Below, piece by piece: positions 32,444-41,035 of a stretch of DNA of 64,000 bases. Each line of letters starts with the position of its first letter. Within the stretch, counting starts at the first letter, position 1. The stretch comes from Microbacterium radiodurans (GTDB lineage: Bacteria > Actinomycetota > Actinomycetes > Actinomycetales > Microbacteriaceae). The stretch is taken from the NCBI RefSeq assembly GCF_008710705.1, contig NZ_VYRZ01000001.1, forward strand, positions 1,054,001 through 1,118,000, read 5' to 3'. Made by a program: the position numbers and the translations under genes. Below the pieces are notes generated by a model. The model was not told where the DNA came from. It did no database searches and saw only the letters and a list, made by a program, of their open reading frames with translations.

Positions 32444-33667
32444 TCAGCGGGCGGCGTCGGGCTCGCGGTCGCGCTCGGCGTCGAGACCGTCCTGCGTCAC
32501 GATCGGGATCGCGTTCGTGAAGGTGCTCGCGCGCCGTTCGGCCTCCGCGCTCCCGGTGAAGAGCCCCTCGGTGGTGGCGGCGGGCTCGGTCTTGGTGCGG
32601 CGCTGGGGTTCCGACGACGCCGCGCTCGAGCCCGCGGCTCCGGCCTCGGCCATGACCACGCGCTGCACGGGCAGGGCATCCGGCATCGATTCCTGCACCC
32701 ACGTCACCATCGCCTCGCGGACGAGCGTGCGGAGGTCGGCCAGGGTGGGCGCATCCTTCGCCGTGATGAGGATGCGGACGCGCACATACCCGGCGACGGC
32801 GTCGGTCACCTGCAGCACCGAGGCGCGCCCGTCCCAGAGGTCGGTGGTCTCGAGGACGTCGTGAAGGTGCTCGCGCATGCGGCCGGGCGAGACGTTCCAG
32901 TCGAGGTCCATCTCGACCGCGCCCATCAGCTCGGACCCCCGGCGCGTCCAGTTCTCGAACGGCGTCGTCGTGAAGTACGTGCACGGCAGCACCAGGCGGC
33001 GCTCGTCCCACAGATCCAGCACGACGTAGCTGAGCGTGATCTCGCCGACCCGACCCCATTCGCCCTCGGCCACGACGACGTCGTCGACCCGCAGAGCGTC
33101 GCTGAACACGATCTGGAGCCCCGCGAACACGTTCGCGAGCACCGACTGGGCGGCGAGTCCGGCGACGACCGACGCGATGCCGGCCGAGGCGAGGACGCTC
33201 GCACCGACGGCCCGCACCGAGTCGAAGGTGAGCAGCGCGGCGCCGATCCCGATGATGATGATGATCGCGACCGCGAGACGACGGACGATCAGCATCTGCG
33301 TGCGGATGCGGCGGGCCACCCGATTGTCGGGCACGTCGATCCGGTACCGGCCGAGAGCGACATCGGTGACCACGACGACGAGCGAGGCGAGCAGCCACGC
33401 GCTCGCCCCGATGATGAGGATCGTCAGGACCTGCCCGAGGATGGAGCGCCAGAGCTCATCGGGGAACGCCGTCCGCACCGCGCCCCAGAGCGCGATCGTG
33501 AGGAGCAGGGTGCGGAACGGGCTCCGCGACGTGCGGGTGAGCACCTCCGGCCAGCGGTGCCGACGCCCCGCGATGCGCAGCGCGATGCTCGCCACCACGG
33601 CCACCAGGGTCGCGGCGACGAGTCCCACCAGCACCGCGATGCCGAAATCCATCCAGCCGTCCCACAT
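32444..33667 (-). CDS. Small-conductance mechanosensitive channel, MscS family
   Basis: 407 residues. Three to four N-terminal membrane segments, then the pore helix and beta domain: AGIASVVAGLAAQSVLANVFAGLQIVFSDALRVDDVVVAEGEWGRVGEITL is the diagnostic MscS segment. The C-terminus is longer than in E. coli MscS and ends in a disordered Glu/Arg tail. It releases solutes during hypo-osmotic shock. Preceded by an AGGA ribosome site. Lies downstream of aspS on the same strand. Confidence 0.92.
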   Translation of the reverse strand: MWDGWMDFGIAVLVGLVAATLVAVVASIALRIAGRRHRWPEVLTRTSRSPFRTLLLTIALWGAVRTAFPDELWRSILGQVLTILIIGASAWLLASLVVVVTDVALGRYRIDVPDNRVARRIRTQMLIVRRLAVAIIIIIGIGAALLTFDSVRAVGASVLASAGIASVVAGLAAQSVLANVFAGLQIVFSDALRVDDVVVAEGEWGRVGEITLSYVVLDLWDERRLVLPCTYFTTTPFENWTRRGSELMGAVEMDLDWNVSPGRMREHLHDVLETTDLWDGRASVLQVTDAVAGYVRVRILITAKDAPTLADLRTLVREAMVTWVQESMPDALPVQRVVMAEAGAAGSSAASSEPQRRTKTEPAATTEGLFTGSAEAERRASTFTNAIPIVTQDGLDAERDREPDAAR

Positions 33668-33771
33668 ACGTCCTGCTCCCTCCGTCGGCGGAACAGGCCA
33701 CGATACGGGCGGGAGCGTCCGGATGCTGAGTGGTTGCCGGGTACGCGGGGAGCCGTGCTACGGGCGCGAGG

Positions 33772-35112
33772 TCAGGGTGCCAGGCGGGTCGGGCCGCGGA
33801 AGAGGTAGGTGACCTCGCGGATCGACTCCTGGCCGAGCAGCAGCATCAGGACGCGCGCGAGGCCCATGCCGAACCCGCCGTGCGGCGGGGCGCCGTAGCG
33901 GAAGAAGTCGAGGTAGAAGTCGAGGTGCTCGGGGTCGAGCCCCTTCTCCTTCGCCTGCGAGATGAGGACGTCGACGCGGTGCTCGCGCTGCGCGCCGGTG
34001 GTGATCTCGACGCCGTTGAAGAGCAGGTCGTACGACTTCGTCAGCCCGGTCTCGTCGTCGCGCATGTGGTAAAAGGCGCGGATCTCGGGGTGGTAGTCGG
34101 TGATGAACACGAACTGGTGGCCGTAGGTCTCGAGGGCGTGCGCGGCGATCTGGCGCTCGCCCTCGGGGTCGAGGTCGCCGTCGGTGCGGGGCACCTCGTA
34201 GCCGCGAGCGGCGACGATCTCGCGCGCCTCGGCGAGGGGGATGCGCGGGAACGGGATCGCGGGGACCTGCACCTCGACGCCGAACAGCTCCTGGATCTCG
34301 GCGCCGTGCTTGTCGGCGACGGCCTGGATGGCGCTCTGGAGGAGCTCCTCCTGCATGCGCGCGACGTCCTCGTGCGAGTCGATCCAGCTGATCTCGGCGT
34401 CGATCGAGGTGAACTCGGTGGCGTGCCGACTGGTGAAGGAGGGGTCGGCGCGGAAGGCGGGGGCGATCTCGAAGATCTTGCCGAAGCCCGCGACCTGGGC
34501 CATCTGCTTGAAGAACTGCGGGCTCTGCGCGAGGTAGGCCGTCTTCTCCTCGAAGTACGGCACCTCGAACAGCTCGGCGTTCGACTCCGAGGGGGAGGCC
34601 ATGAGCTTCGGCGAGTGGACCTCGATGTAGTCGCGCTCGACCCAGTACGTGCGCATCGCGTGTTCGAGCGTCGTCTGCACGCGGAAGATGAGGTTGTTTC
34701 GGCGCTGACGGAGGTCGATGAAGCGCCAGTCCATGCGCTTGTCGAGACCGGAGTCGGCCGCGATGGGCGTCTCGGGGAGGGCGGCGGCCGCGATGTCGAG
34801 GGCGCCGATCTTGATCTCGACGCCGCCGAGCTTGACGCGCTCGTCGTGCTTGAGCTCGCCCGTCACCGTCAGGAAGGTCCCGCTCGCGAGGTTCGAGATC
34901 AGGTCGGTCAGGGCGAGGGCCGCAGCATCCTGCTCGGTGTCGCCCTCGATGGGGCGCGTCGCGGGGTTGACCAGCTGCACCGCGCCGGTCTCGTCGCGGA
35001 GGATGACGAACTGCACCTTCTTCTGATCGCGGACGGTCTCGACCCATCCGGACACCGACACGGGGCCGTCGGGGCGGGCCTGCAGCTGCTGGACGAGAAC
35101 GCGTTCACTCAC
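33772..35112 (-). CDS. aspS: Aspartyl-tRNA synthetase, short archaeal/eukaryotic type
   Basis: Charges tRNA-Asp, and perhaps tRNA-Asn, with aspartate. 446 residues: an OB-fold anticodon domain (VSVSGWVETVRDQKKVQFVILRD) and a class II core with motif 2 FRADPSFTSRHATEFTSIDAE and motif 3 GGFGMGLARVLMLLLG. The bacterial GAD insertion is missing, so this is the archaeal-type enzyme, often non-discriminating. GTG at 35112 was chosen because TAGACT lies 8 nt upstream on this strand and no family member extends further. Confidence 0.92.
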   Translation of the reverse strand: MSERVLVQQLQARPDGPVSVSGWVETVRDQKKVQFVILRDETGAVQLVNPATRPIEGDTEQDAAALALTDLISNLASGTFLTVTGELKHDERVKLGGVEIKIGALDIAAAALPETPIAADSGLDKRMDWRFIDLRQRRNNLIFRVQTTLEHAMRTYWVERDYIEVHSPKLMASPSESNAELFEVPYFEEKTAYLAQSPQFFKQMAQVAGFGKIFEIAPAFRADPSFTSRHATEFTSIDAEISWIDSHEDVARMQEELLQSAIQAVADKHGAEIQELFGVEVQVPAIPFPRIPLAEAREIVAARGYEVPRTDGDLDPEGERQIAAHALETYGHQFVFITDYHPEIRAFYHMRDDETGLTKSYDLLFNGVEITTGAQREHRVDVLISQAKEKGLDPEHLDFYLDFFRYGAPPHGGFGMGLARVLMLLLGQESIREVTYLFRGPTRLAP

Positions 35113-35120
35113 GAGGGGAG

Positions 35121-35126
35121 AGTCTA
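35121..35126 (-). promoter_or_regulatory. -10 box TAGACT for aspS
   Basis: Minus strand, eight bases before the GTG start. Confidence 0.5.
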
Positions 35127-35156
35127 CGCGTCCAGCCATCTCCGACGTCGCCGCCC

Positions 35157-35162
35157 TATGCT
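35157..35162 (+). promoter_or_regulatory. -10 box TATGCT for the DedA gene
   Basis: Gives a leader of about 45 nt with GGAAGAG at 35201-35207, 7 nt before the ATG. Confidence 0.45.
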
Positions 35163-35213
35163 GTGCGCGGGGCCCGCTCGGGCATCCGATCACCGAGCGC
35201 GGAAGAGCACCCG

Positions 35214-35921
35214 ATGACCGACACGATGCTGGCTGCCGAGACCGAGGGCGGCGGCTCCTGGCTGAGCGCCATCGCCGACTGGACCGTCTCGCTGATGGAC
35301 ACGATCGGCCCCGTGGGGGCGGCGATCGCGGTCGGCATGGACAATCTGTTCCCGCCGATTCCGAGCGAGGTCGTCCTGCCGATGGCGGGGCTCGCGGCAT
35401 CCCGCGGCTCGTTCACCCTCGCCGAGGCGATTCTCTGGACGACGTTCGGTTCCGTCTTCGGCGCGTACATCCTCTACGTCCTGGGACGCTGGTTGGGCGC
35501 CGAGCGCCTGCGCCGCATCGCCGACCGGATGCCGCTGGTCACGGGCGACGACGTCGTGCGATCGGTCGCGTGGTTCGAGAAGCACGGCTCGATCGCGGTC
35601 TTCTTCGGCCGCATGGTGCCGCTGTTCCGGAGCCTCATCTCGATCCCGGCGGGCGTGGCGCGGATGCACTGGTGGAAGTTCGGCCTCCTCACCACGGCCG
35701 GCAGCCTCATCTGGAACTCGATCTTCGTGATGGCCGGGTTCCTCCTCGGCGAGAACTGGCACGTGGTCGAGCAGTACGCCGAGATCTTCCAGACCGTCGT
35801 GATCGTCGTCGTGGTCGTCGCGGTCGTGTGGTTCGTCATCGCGCGCGTGCGCTCGGCCCTGCGCTCGCGCGCCGCCGATGACGGCGACGCGGGCGGGGCC
35901 GAGCGCTCAGGGACCGCATAG
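35214..35921 (+). CDS. DedA-family membrane protein
   Basis: 235 residues. DedA/SNARE-associated fold, a family now linked to flipping of lipid carriers such as undecaprenyl phosphate and phosphatidylethanolamine. Seen: MDNLFPPIPSEVVLPMAGL (re-entrant loop with the conserved Pro and Glu) and FFGRMVPLFRSLISIPAGVARM (F/Y-x-x-R motif with the second Arg). About five hydrophobic segments, charged C-terminal tail. Divergent from aspS. Confidence 0.9.
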   Translation: MTDTMLAAETEGGGSWLSAIADWTVSLMDTIGPVGAAIAVGMDNLFPPIPSEVVLPMAGLAASRGSFTLAEAILWTTFGSVFGAYILYVLGRWLGAERLRRIADRMPLVTGDDVVRSVAWFEKHGSIAVFFGRMVPLFRSLISIPAGVARMHWWKFGLLTTAGSLIWNSIFVMAGFLLGENWHVVEQYAEIFQTVVIVVVVVAVVWFVIARVRSALRSRAADDGDAGGAERSGTA

Positions 35922-35932
35922 CCCGCCCGCCG

Positions 35933-35938
35933 TAGACT
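35933..35938 (+). promoter_or_regulatory. -10 box TAGACT for the cytochrome c maturation operon
   Basis: Seven bases before the GTG at 35946; the only plausible promoter for the first four genes of the operon. Confidence 0.55.
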
Positions 35939-35945
35939 GGAGACC

Positions 35946-36575
35946 GTGCCAGCAGACCGCCTCCATCTCGTGCGCCACGGGGAGGTCCACAACCCCCGAC
36001 GCGTGCTGTACGGGCGGCTGCCGCACTTCGGACTCAGCGAGGACGGGCGGCGCATGGCGCAGGCCGCGGCCGACCACGTCGCATCGCTCGGCCGGCCGGT
36101 CGCCTCCCTCGTCGCGTCGCCGCTGCAGCGCACGCAGGAGTCGGCCGAGCCGTTCACGGCCGCGTTCGGCCTCGATCCGACCCTCGACGAGCGGGTCATC
36201 GAGCCGCACAACGTCTTCGAGGGTCGTCGGATGCGGCGGGCGCTGGCCAACCCGCTGAACTGGCGTCACCTGCGCACCCCCGAGACCCCGAGCTGGGGCG
36301 AGCCCTACCTCGAGGTCGTCGCGCGGATGGATGCCGCGATGCGCGACCTCTGGCAGAGCACCGACGGCGGGGACGCCGTCATCGTCTCGCACCAGCTGCC
36401 CATCTGGATCACCCACCTCGCCGTGGCCGGTCTGCCGCTCCGGCACGACCCCCGCCGCCGTCGCTGCGCTCTGTCGAGCATCACGAGCTTCGAGCTCGCC
36501 GGCGACGTCTGGCGCGAGGTCGATTACGCCGAGCCCGCCTCGACCGCGGGCGCCGTCGATGTAGGAGCCGTCTGA
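35946..36575 (+). CDS. Histidine phosphatase (phosphoglycerate-mutase-like)
   Basis: 209 residues. Phosphohistidine nucleophile in LVRHGE (His11), second catalytic core Arg in ASPLQRTQESA, late His in VIVSHQLPIW. Belongs to the broad-specificity histidine phosphatase branch; it is not a glycolytic mutase by neighbourhood. The TGATG junction couples it to resA. The same order, phosphatase-ResA-CcdA-ResB-CcsA, is known at Rv0525-Rv0529 of M. tuberculosis, so the association with cytochrome c maturation is conserved although the substrate is unknown. Confidence 0.9.
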   Translation: MPADRLHLVRHGEVHNPRRVLYGRLPHFGLSEDGRRMAQAAADHVASLGRPVASLVASPLQRTQESAEPFTAAFGLDPTLDERVIEPHNVFEGRRMRRALANPLNWRHLRTPETPSWGEPYLEVVARMDAAMRDLWQSTDGGDAVIVSHQLPIWITHLAVAGLPLRHDPRRRRCALSSITSFELAGDVWREVDYAEPASTAGAVDVGAV

Positions 36576-37204
36576 TGAAGCGCCGCGTCCTGTCCGCCGT
36601 CCTCGCTCTCGGGCTCGCCGCGGGACTCGCCGCGTGCACGAGCCCGAACGACGATCTGGCAGGCCAGTACCGCGAGGGCGACAATAAGGGGTTCATCTCG
36701 GGCGACGGCACCGTCACCGAGATCCCGGAGGCCGAGCGCGGCGCTCCGCTCGAATTCACCGGGACCGCCGTCGACGGCTCGACGATCTCGCGCGCCGACT
36801 ACCCGGGCCAGGTGCTCGTGCTGAACTTCTGGTACGCCCAGTGCGGTCCGTGCCGCGCCGAGGCGCCGCTGCTCGAGGAGGTCGCCGGGGCGACCGCCGC
36901 GTCGGTGGGTGCCGACTTCCTCGGGATCAACATCTACGACGGGGCCGAGCAGGCGGCATCCTTCGAGCGCACCTACGGCATCACCTACCCGTCGGTGCTC
37001 ATGCAGGGCGACGGTGAGCTCAAGCTCGCGCTCGCCGCTTCGGCCTCGGTGCAGGCCGCCCCGACCACGCTCGTGCTCGACACCGAGGGACGCGTCTCGG
37101 CGCGGATCGTGGGGCAGCTCCGCGAAGCGTCGATCCTGCGGACCCTGGTGGAAGACGCCGCGGGGGATGCCGCCGGCGACGACGCCGGGTCGGGCCAGTC
37201 GTGA
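36575..37204 (+). CDS. resA: ResA/TlpA-like thioredoxin lipoprotein
   Basis: Extracytoplasmic thiol reductant for apocytochrome c haem-binding cysteines. Lipoprotein signal ending LAAC (Cys21), then a thioredoxin fold with NFWYAQCGPCRAEAP (Cys90, Cys93) and AAPTTLVLD, which contains the cis-Pro. 209 residues. The start is coupled to the phosphatase stop (TGATG), and its stop overlaps the ccdA start by GTGA. Electrons should come through CcdA downstream. Confidence 0.92.
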   Translation: MKRRVLSAVLALGLAAGLAACTSPNDDLAGQYREGDNKGFISGDGTVTEIPEAERGAPLEFTGTAVDGSTISRADYPGQVLVLNFWYAQCGPCRAEAPLLEEVAGATAASVGADFLGINIYDGAEQAASFERTYGITYPSVLMQGDGELKLALAASASVQAAPTTLVLDTEGRVSARIVGQLREASILRTLVEDAAGDAAGDDAGSGQS

Positions 37205-38067
37205 ACCCCGGCGAGATCGTCTTCGGCGGAGCCCTCTGGCTCGCGCTTCCGATCGCGGTGCTCGCAGGTCTCGTGTCGTTCCTCTCGCCGTGCGTCCTGC
37301 CCCTCGTGCCGGGCTACCTCGGCTTCCTCGGGGGAGCCGTCGCGCCGCGCGCGCCGCGGCACGTGGTCGCGGCATCCGGTGGCGATGCATCTCGGACGAT
37401 CGCGCCGACCTCGGCAGATTCCGCGGCATCCGTCCGAGTCTCGGCCGATTCTCCGAGGACGGCGACCGCCGCAGCGCCGGCCGGGCCAGGGCGCGGGCGT
37501 CTGCTGCTGAGCGTCGGGCTGTTCGTCGCCGGCTTCACGGTCGTGTTCCTGGCGATGGGCGTGTTCGCGGGCACCCTCGGGCGCGTGTTCTTCCAGTACC
37601 AGGACGTCATCACTCGCGTCCTCGGCGTCGTCGTGATCGTCCTCGGCCTCGTCTTCGTCGGCGCCTTCGGCTGGGCCCAGCGCATCTACCGCCCGCAGCT
37701 GCGCCAGAACCTCGGGCTCGCCGGTGCGCCGCTCCTCGGCATCGCCATGGGCATCGGCTGGGCGCCGTGCATCGGCCCGACGCTCGCCGCGATCCTCTCG
37801 ATCGCCCTGAGCCAGGCCGATCCGGCCCGCGCCGGCATCCTCGCCGTCGCGTACTCGCTGGGCCTCGGCATCCCCTTCCTCCTCCTCGCGCTCGGCGCGA
37901 GCTGGGCCACCCGCTCGGTGGCTTTCGTCCGCCGCCACATCCGCGTCGTCAACATCGCCGGCGGCGCGCTGCTCGTGATCCTCGGCGTCCTGATGCTCAC
38001 GGGCGTCTGGACCTCGATCATGTCCGTCTTCCAAGGAGTGGTGGCTGGTGTCCCGACCTTCCTCTGA
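37201..38067 (+). CDS. ccdA: CcdA-type thiol-disulfide transporter
   Basis: Moves reducing equivalents across the membrane to ResA. Six membrane segments with the two redox cysteines in LSPCVLPLVPGYLGFLGG (Cys31) and GIGWAPCIGPTLAA. The loop after the first hairpin is expanded by a low-complexity Ala/Ser/Pro/Arg stretch at about residues 48-99, absent from compact CcdA proteins, which explains 288 residues instead of roughly 240. The 3' end overlaps resB by 20 bp. Confidence 0.92.
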   Translation: MNPGEIVFGGALWLALPIAVLAGLVSFLSPCVLPLVPGYLGFLGGAVAPRAPRHVVAASGGDASRTIAPTSADSAASVRVSADSPRTATAAAPAGPGRGRLLLSVGLFVAGFTVVFLAMGVFAGTLGRVFFQYQDVITRVLGVVVIVLGLVFVGAFGWAQRIYRPQLRQNLGLAGAPLLGIAMGIGWAPCIGPTLAAILSIALSQADPARAGILAVAYSLGLGIPFLLLALGASWATRSVAFVRRHIRVVNIAGGALLVILGVLMLTGVWTSIMSVFQGVVAGVPTFL

Positions 38068-39835
38068 CGATTCCGACCCCACCGCGCCGCTGCGCCCCGG
38101 AGACCATTCGGAGTCCGCCGCGCCGTCCGCACCGGTCTCGTCGGGCGATGGCGCGATCGCGCAGCCGCAGCTCGGGCTGGTCGGCTGGCTGCGCTGGGGT
38201 TGGCGTCAGCTCACCAGCATGCGGACGGCGCTCGTCCTCCTGCTCCTCCTCGCGATCGCGGCGATCCCGGGCTCGATCGTGCCCCAGCGCACCGCCGACC
38301 CGAACGGTGTCACCCAGTGGCGCACCGACAACCCCGACCTGTATCCGATCCTCGATGCACTGCAGCTGTTCGACGTGTACAGCTCGGTGTGGTTCTCGGC
38401 GATCTACATCCTGCTGTTCGTCTCGCTCATCGGCTGCGTCATCCCGCGGACCAAGCACCACTGGCAGGCGCTGCGCGCGCGGCCGCCCCGCACACCGGCG
38501 CGCCTCTCGCGTCTGGCCGACCACCGCGAGGCCATGCTGCGTCTGGACGAGGACGAGGATGCCGGAGCCGCCGCCACGGCGGCCGTCGACGCCGCCGAGC
38601 AGCAGCTGCGCCGCTCTGGTTACCGCGTCGAGCGTTACGACTCCGCCCGCGGCGCTTCCGTCTCGGCCGAGCGCGGCTACCTGCGCGAGACCGGCAACCT
38701 CGTCTTCCACGCCTCGCTCGTGGGCGTGCTCATCTCGGTCGGCGTCGGCGGCGGACTCACCTACACGGGCCAGACCGTGATCACCGAGGGCGAGACCTTC
38801 GTGAACTCCCTCGGCCTCGGCTACAACTCCTTCAACCCGGGCCGCTTCGTCGACACCGATTCGATGCCGCCCTACGCGCTCACGCTCGACCGCTTCGACG
38901 TGACCTACGGTCCGTTCTCGGGCGATGCGGCGCACGGCATGGCCGGCGACTTCGCGGCGCACCTGACGGTCGGCGAACCGGGCCAGGACCCCCGCGACGC
39001 CGAGGTGCGCGTCAACCACCCGTTCGAGATCGAGGGCGACCGCGTCTATCTCATGGGCAACGGCTACGCGCCGTCGCTGACCGTTCGCAACGCGGAGGGC
39101 ACCGTCGTCTTCAACGAGAGCGTCCCGTTCCTGCCGCAGGACAACAACATGACCTCGCAGGGCGTCGTGAAGATCGCGGACGGGATGCCGGACCAGCTGG
39201 GACTCGTCGGGTTCTTCTATCCGACGGCCGCGACCCTCGCCAACGGCGCGATCGGGTCGGCCTACGGAGACCTGACGAACCCGCTCGTCACGTTCTGGGT
39301 CTACCAGGGCGACCTCGGCATCGACGACGGCACGCCGCGTTCGGTCTACACCCTCGACCCCACCGGCATGGAGCAGATCGCCGGCAACGACTCGGACGTC
39401 GCGTCGCTCCAGCTCGAGCCGGGTCAGACCGTCGACCTGCCGAACGGACTCGGGACCGTCACGTTCCAGGACGAGCGTGCGACGGGAGCGGAGGAATCGG
39501 TCAAGCGCTACGTGTCGCTGTCGATCCACCGCGACGTCGGCGCGCCGTTCGTGCTCGTGTTCGCGATCCTGGCCACGCTCGGCCTGCTCGCCGGACTCTT
39601 CGTGCCGCGACGCCGGCTCTGGGTGAAGGCGACGCCGTCCGCCGCCGCCATCCACGTCGAGTACGCCGGTCTCGCCCGCGGTGAGGACCCGGCGATCAGG
39701 GCCGCCGTCGCCGACCTCTCGCGCACGCACCTCGCCGGTCTCGGCCGCGACGAGGTGGACCCGCCGGCGACCGCGGGTGCTGCTGGCGCCGCATCCGGCC
39801 GCCCGACCCGCGCTCCGGCGCCCGACGTAGACTGA
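38048..39835 (+). CDS. resB: Cytochrome c biogenesis protein ResB
   Basis: Component of System II haem delivery and cytochrome c synthase, in complex with CcsA. 595 residues: three membrane segments in the first 230 residues (MRTALVLLLLLAIAAIPGSIVPQ; WFSAIYILLFVSLIGCVIP; LVFHASLVGVLISVG), a large extracytoplasmic domain, a fourth segment near residue 500 and a cytoplasmic tail. GTG at 38048 is fixed by AAGGAG at 38033-38038. The 3' end contains the -10 box of ccsA. Confidence 0.93.
   Translation: MSRPSSDDSDPTAPLRPGDHSESAAPSAPVSSGDGAIAQPQLGLVGWLRWGWRQLTSMRTALVLLLLLAIAAIPGSIVPQRTADPNGVTQWRTDNPDLYPILDALQLFDVYSSVWFSAIYILLFVSLIGCVIPRTKHHWQALRARPPRTPARLSRLADHREAMLRLDEDEDAGAAATAAVDAAEQQLRRSGYRVERYDSARGASVSAERGYLRETGNLVFHASLVGVLISVGVGGGLTYTGQTVITEGETFVNSLGLGYNSFNPGRFVDTDSMPPYALTLDRFDVTYGPFSGDAAHGMAGDFAAHLTVGEPGQDPRDAEVRVNHPFEIEGDRVYLMGNGYAPSLTVRNAEGTVVFNESVPFLPQDNNMTSQGVVKIADGMPDQLGLVGFFYPTAATLANGAIGSAYGDLTNPLVTFWVYQGDLGIDDGTPRSVYTLDPTGMEQIAGNDSDVASLQLEPGQTVDLPNGLGTVTFQDERATGAEESVKRYVSLSIHRDVGAPFVLVFAILATLGLLAGLFVPRRRLWVKATPSAAAIHVEYAGLARGEDPAIRAAVADLSRTHLAGLGRDEVDPPATAGAAGAASGRPTRAPAPDVD
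39828..39833 (+). promoter_or_regulatory. -10 box TAGACT inside the resB 3' end
   Basis: Seven bases before the ccsA ATG. The box ends on the first base of the resB TGA stop. It would allow ccsA to be transcribed separately. Confidence 0.5.
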
Positions 39836-39840
39836 GGATC

Positions 39841-40929
39841 ATGCCCGAAGACCTGTCGCTGGATGCCGTTTCGGTCCTGCTCGTGTGGACGGCCGTGGCC
39901 GTCTACGCCCTGGCCTTCATCGCCTACGCCGTCGACCTGGCGCGCCGGTCGGACCTCGCCTTGAAGGCGAAGGACGCCGTCCCCGAGCTCGTCGGAGCAG
40001 GAGCAGGAGCAGGCGCCGGCGCGCGGTCGGCGGGTGCTCCGTCGATCGCCGACATCCGTCGCGCCGAGGCCGACGCCGAACTCGCCCTGAACGCGCGCCC
40101 CGCCGAGCGGCCACGGCTGCTGTGGGCGCGACTGGGCACCGCGCTGACGTGGATCGGGTTCGCGCTGCACACGGCGGCGACGATCCTCCGCGGCATCGCC
40201 GCCGAGCGCGTGCCGTGGTCGAACATGTACGAGTTCGCCATGACGGGCACGCTGCTCGTGGTCATGGTCTACCTCGTCGTCCTGTTCCGGTACGACCTGC
40301 GCTTCCTCGGCACCTTCATCACCGGTCTCACCGTCGTGCTCCTGGGCGGCGCCGCGACGAGCTTCTATGTCGTCGTCGTGCCGCTCGCCGACCCGCTGAA
40401 GTCGGTGTGGCTCGTCATCCACGTCTTCGTCGCCTCGCTCGCCTCGGCGTTCCTCGCTCTCGCGTTCGCCCTGTCGATCGTGCAGCTGCTGCAGTCCCGG
40501 CGCGAGGTGCGCGCGATCGCCCGCGTCGGCGCGGCGCGCACCGGCGATCAGGGCGGCGACGCGGCATCCGATCGTCCCGCGCGCGACGGCCTGCGGTTCC
40601 TCCGCACGCTGCCGAGCGCCGACGCGCTGGAGTCGCTCGCGTACCGTTTCGCCATCATCGGCTTCATCTTCTGGACCTTCACGCTCATCGCCGGCGCGAT
40701 CTGGGCGAACGATGCGTGGGGTCGTTACTGGGGCTTCGACACGAAGGAAGTGTGGACCTTCGTCATCTGGGTGCTCTACGCCGGTTACATCCACGCGCGC
40801 GCGACGCGCGGCTGGCGCGGTAACCGCAGCGCCTGGCTGTCGATCGTCGGATTCTCGGCGGTGCTGTTCAACTTCGTCATCGTCAACCAGTTCTTCAAGG
40901 GTCTGCACGCGTACAGCGGCCTGAGCTGA
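39841..40929 (+). CDS. ccsA: Cytochrome c biogenesis protein CcsA/ResC
   Basis: Haem-handling integral membrane subunit of System II. 362 residues, about eight membrane segments. The tryptophan-rich WWD-type motif is WGRYWGFDTKEVWTFVIW, and conserved histidines flank it (IGFALHT, VIHVF, AGYIHAR). It lies 5 bp after resB. Probably both read through from the operon and driven by its own internal promoter. A strong palindrome follows at 40946-41006. Confidence 0.94.
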   Translation: MPEDLSLDAVSVLLVWTAVAVYALAFIAYAVDLARRSDLALKAKDAVPELVGAGAGAGAGARSAGAPSIADIRRAEADAELALNARPAERPRLLWARLGTALTWIGFALHTAATILRGIAAERVPWSNMYEFAMTGTLLVVMVYLVVLFRYDLRFLGTFITGLTVVLLGGAATSFYVVVVPLADPLKSVWLVIHVFVASLASAFLALAFALSIVQLLQSRREVRAIARVGAARTGDQGGDAASDRPARDGLRFLRTLPSADALESLAYRFAIIGFIFWTFTLIAGAIWANDAWGRYWGFDTKEVWTFVIWVLYAGYIHARATRGWRGNRSAWLSIVGFSAVLFNFVIVNQFFKGLHAYSGLS

Positions 40930-40945
40930 GCGCTGCACCGAAGGG

Positions 40946-41006
40946 AATCGGCATCCGCCGTGAGACTCCGCTCCTGCGGATGAGTCTCACGGCGGATGCC
41001 GATTCT
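40946..41006. repeat. Perfect 23-bp inverted repeat, probable bidirectional terminator
   Basis: Arms at 40946-40968 and 40984-41006 are perfectly complementary over 23 bp, with GGCATCCGCCGTGAGACT in the left arm. The 15-nt spacer can form an inner CCGC/GCGG stem with loop TCCT. It lies between convergent ccsA and the YhgE-like gene, a position suited to a two-way terminator. The stem is longer than needed for termination, so a mobile or dispersed palindrome is also possible. Confidence 0.75.
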
Positions 41007-41035
41007 CGTTGACGGAGCCGTCAGGCGGGTGGCCG

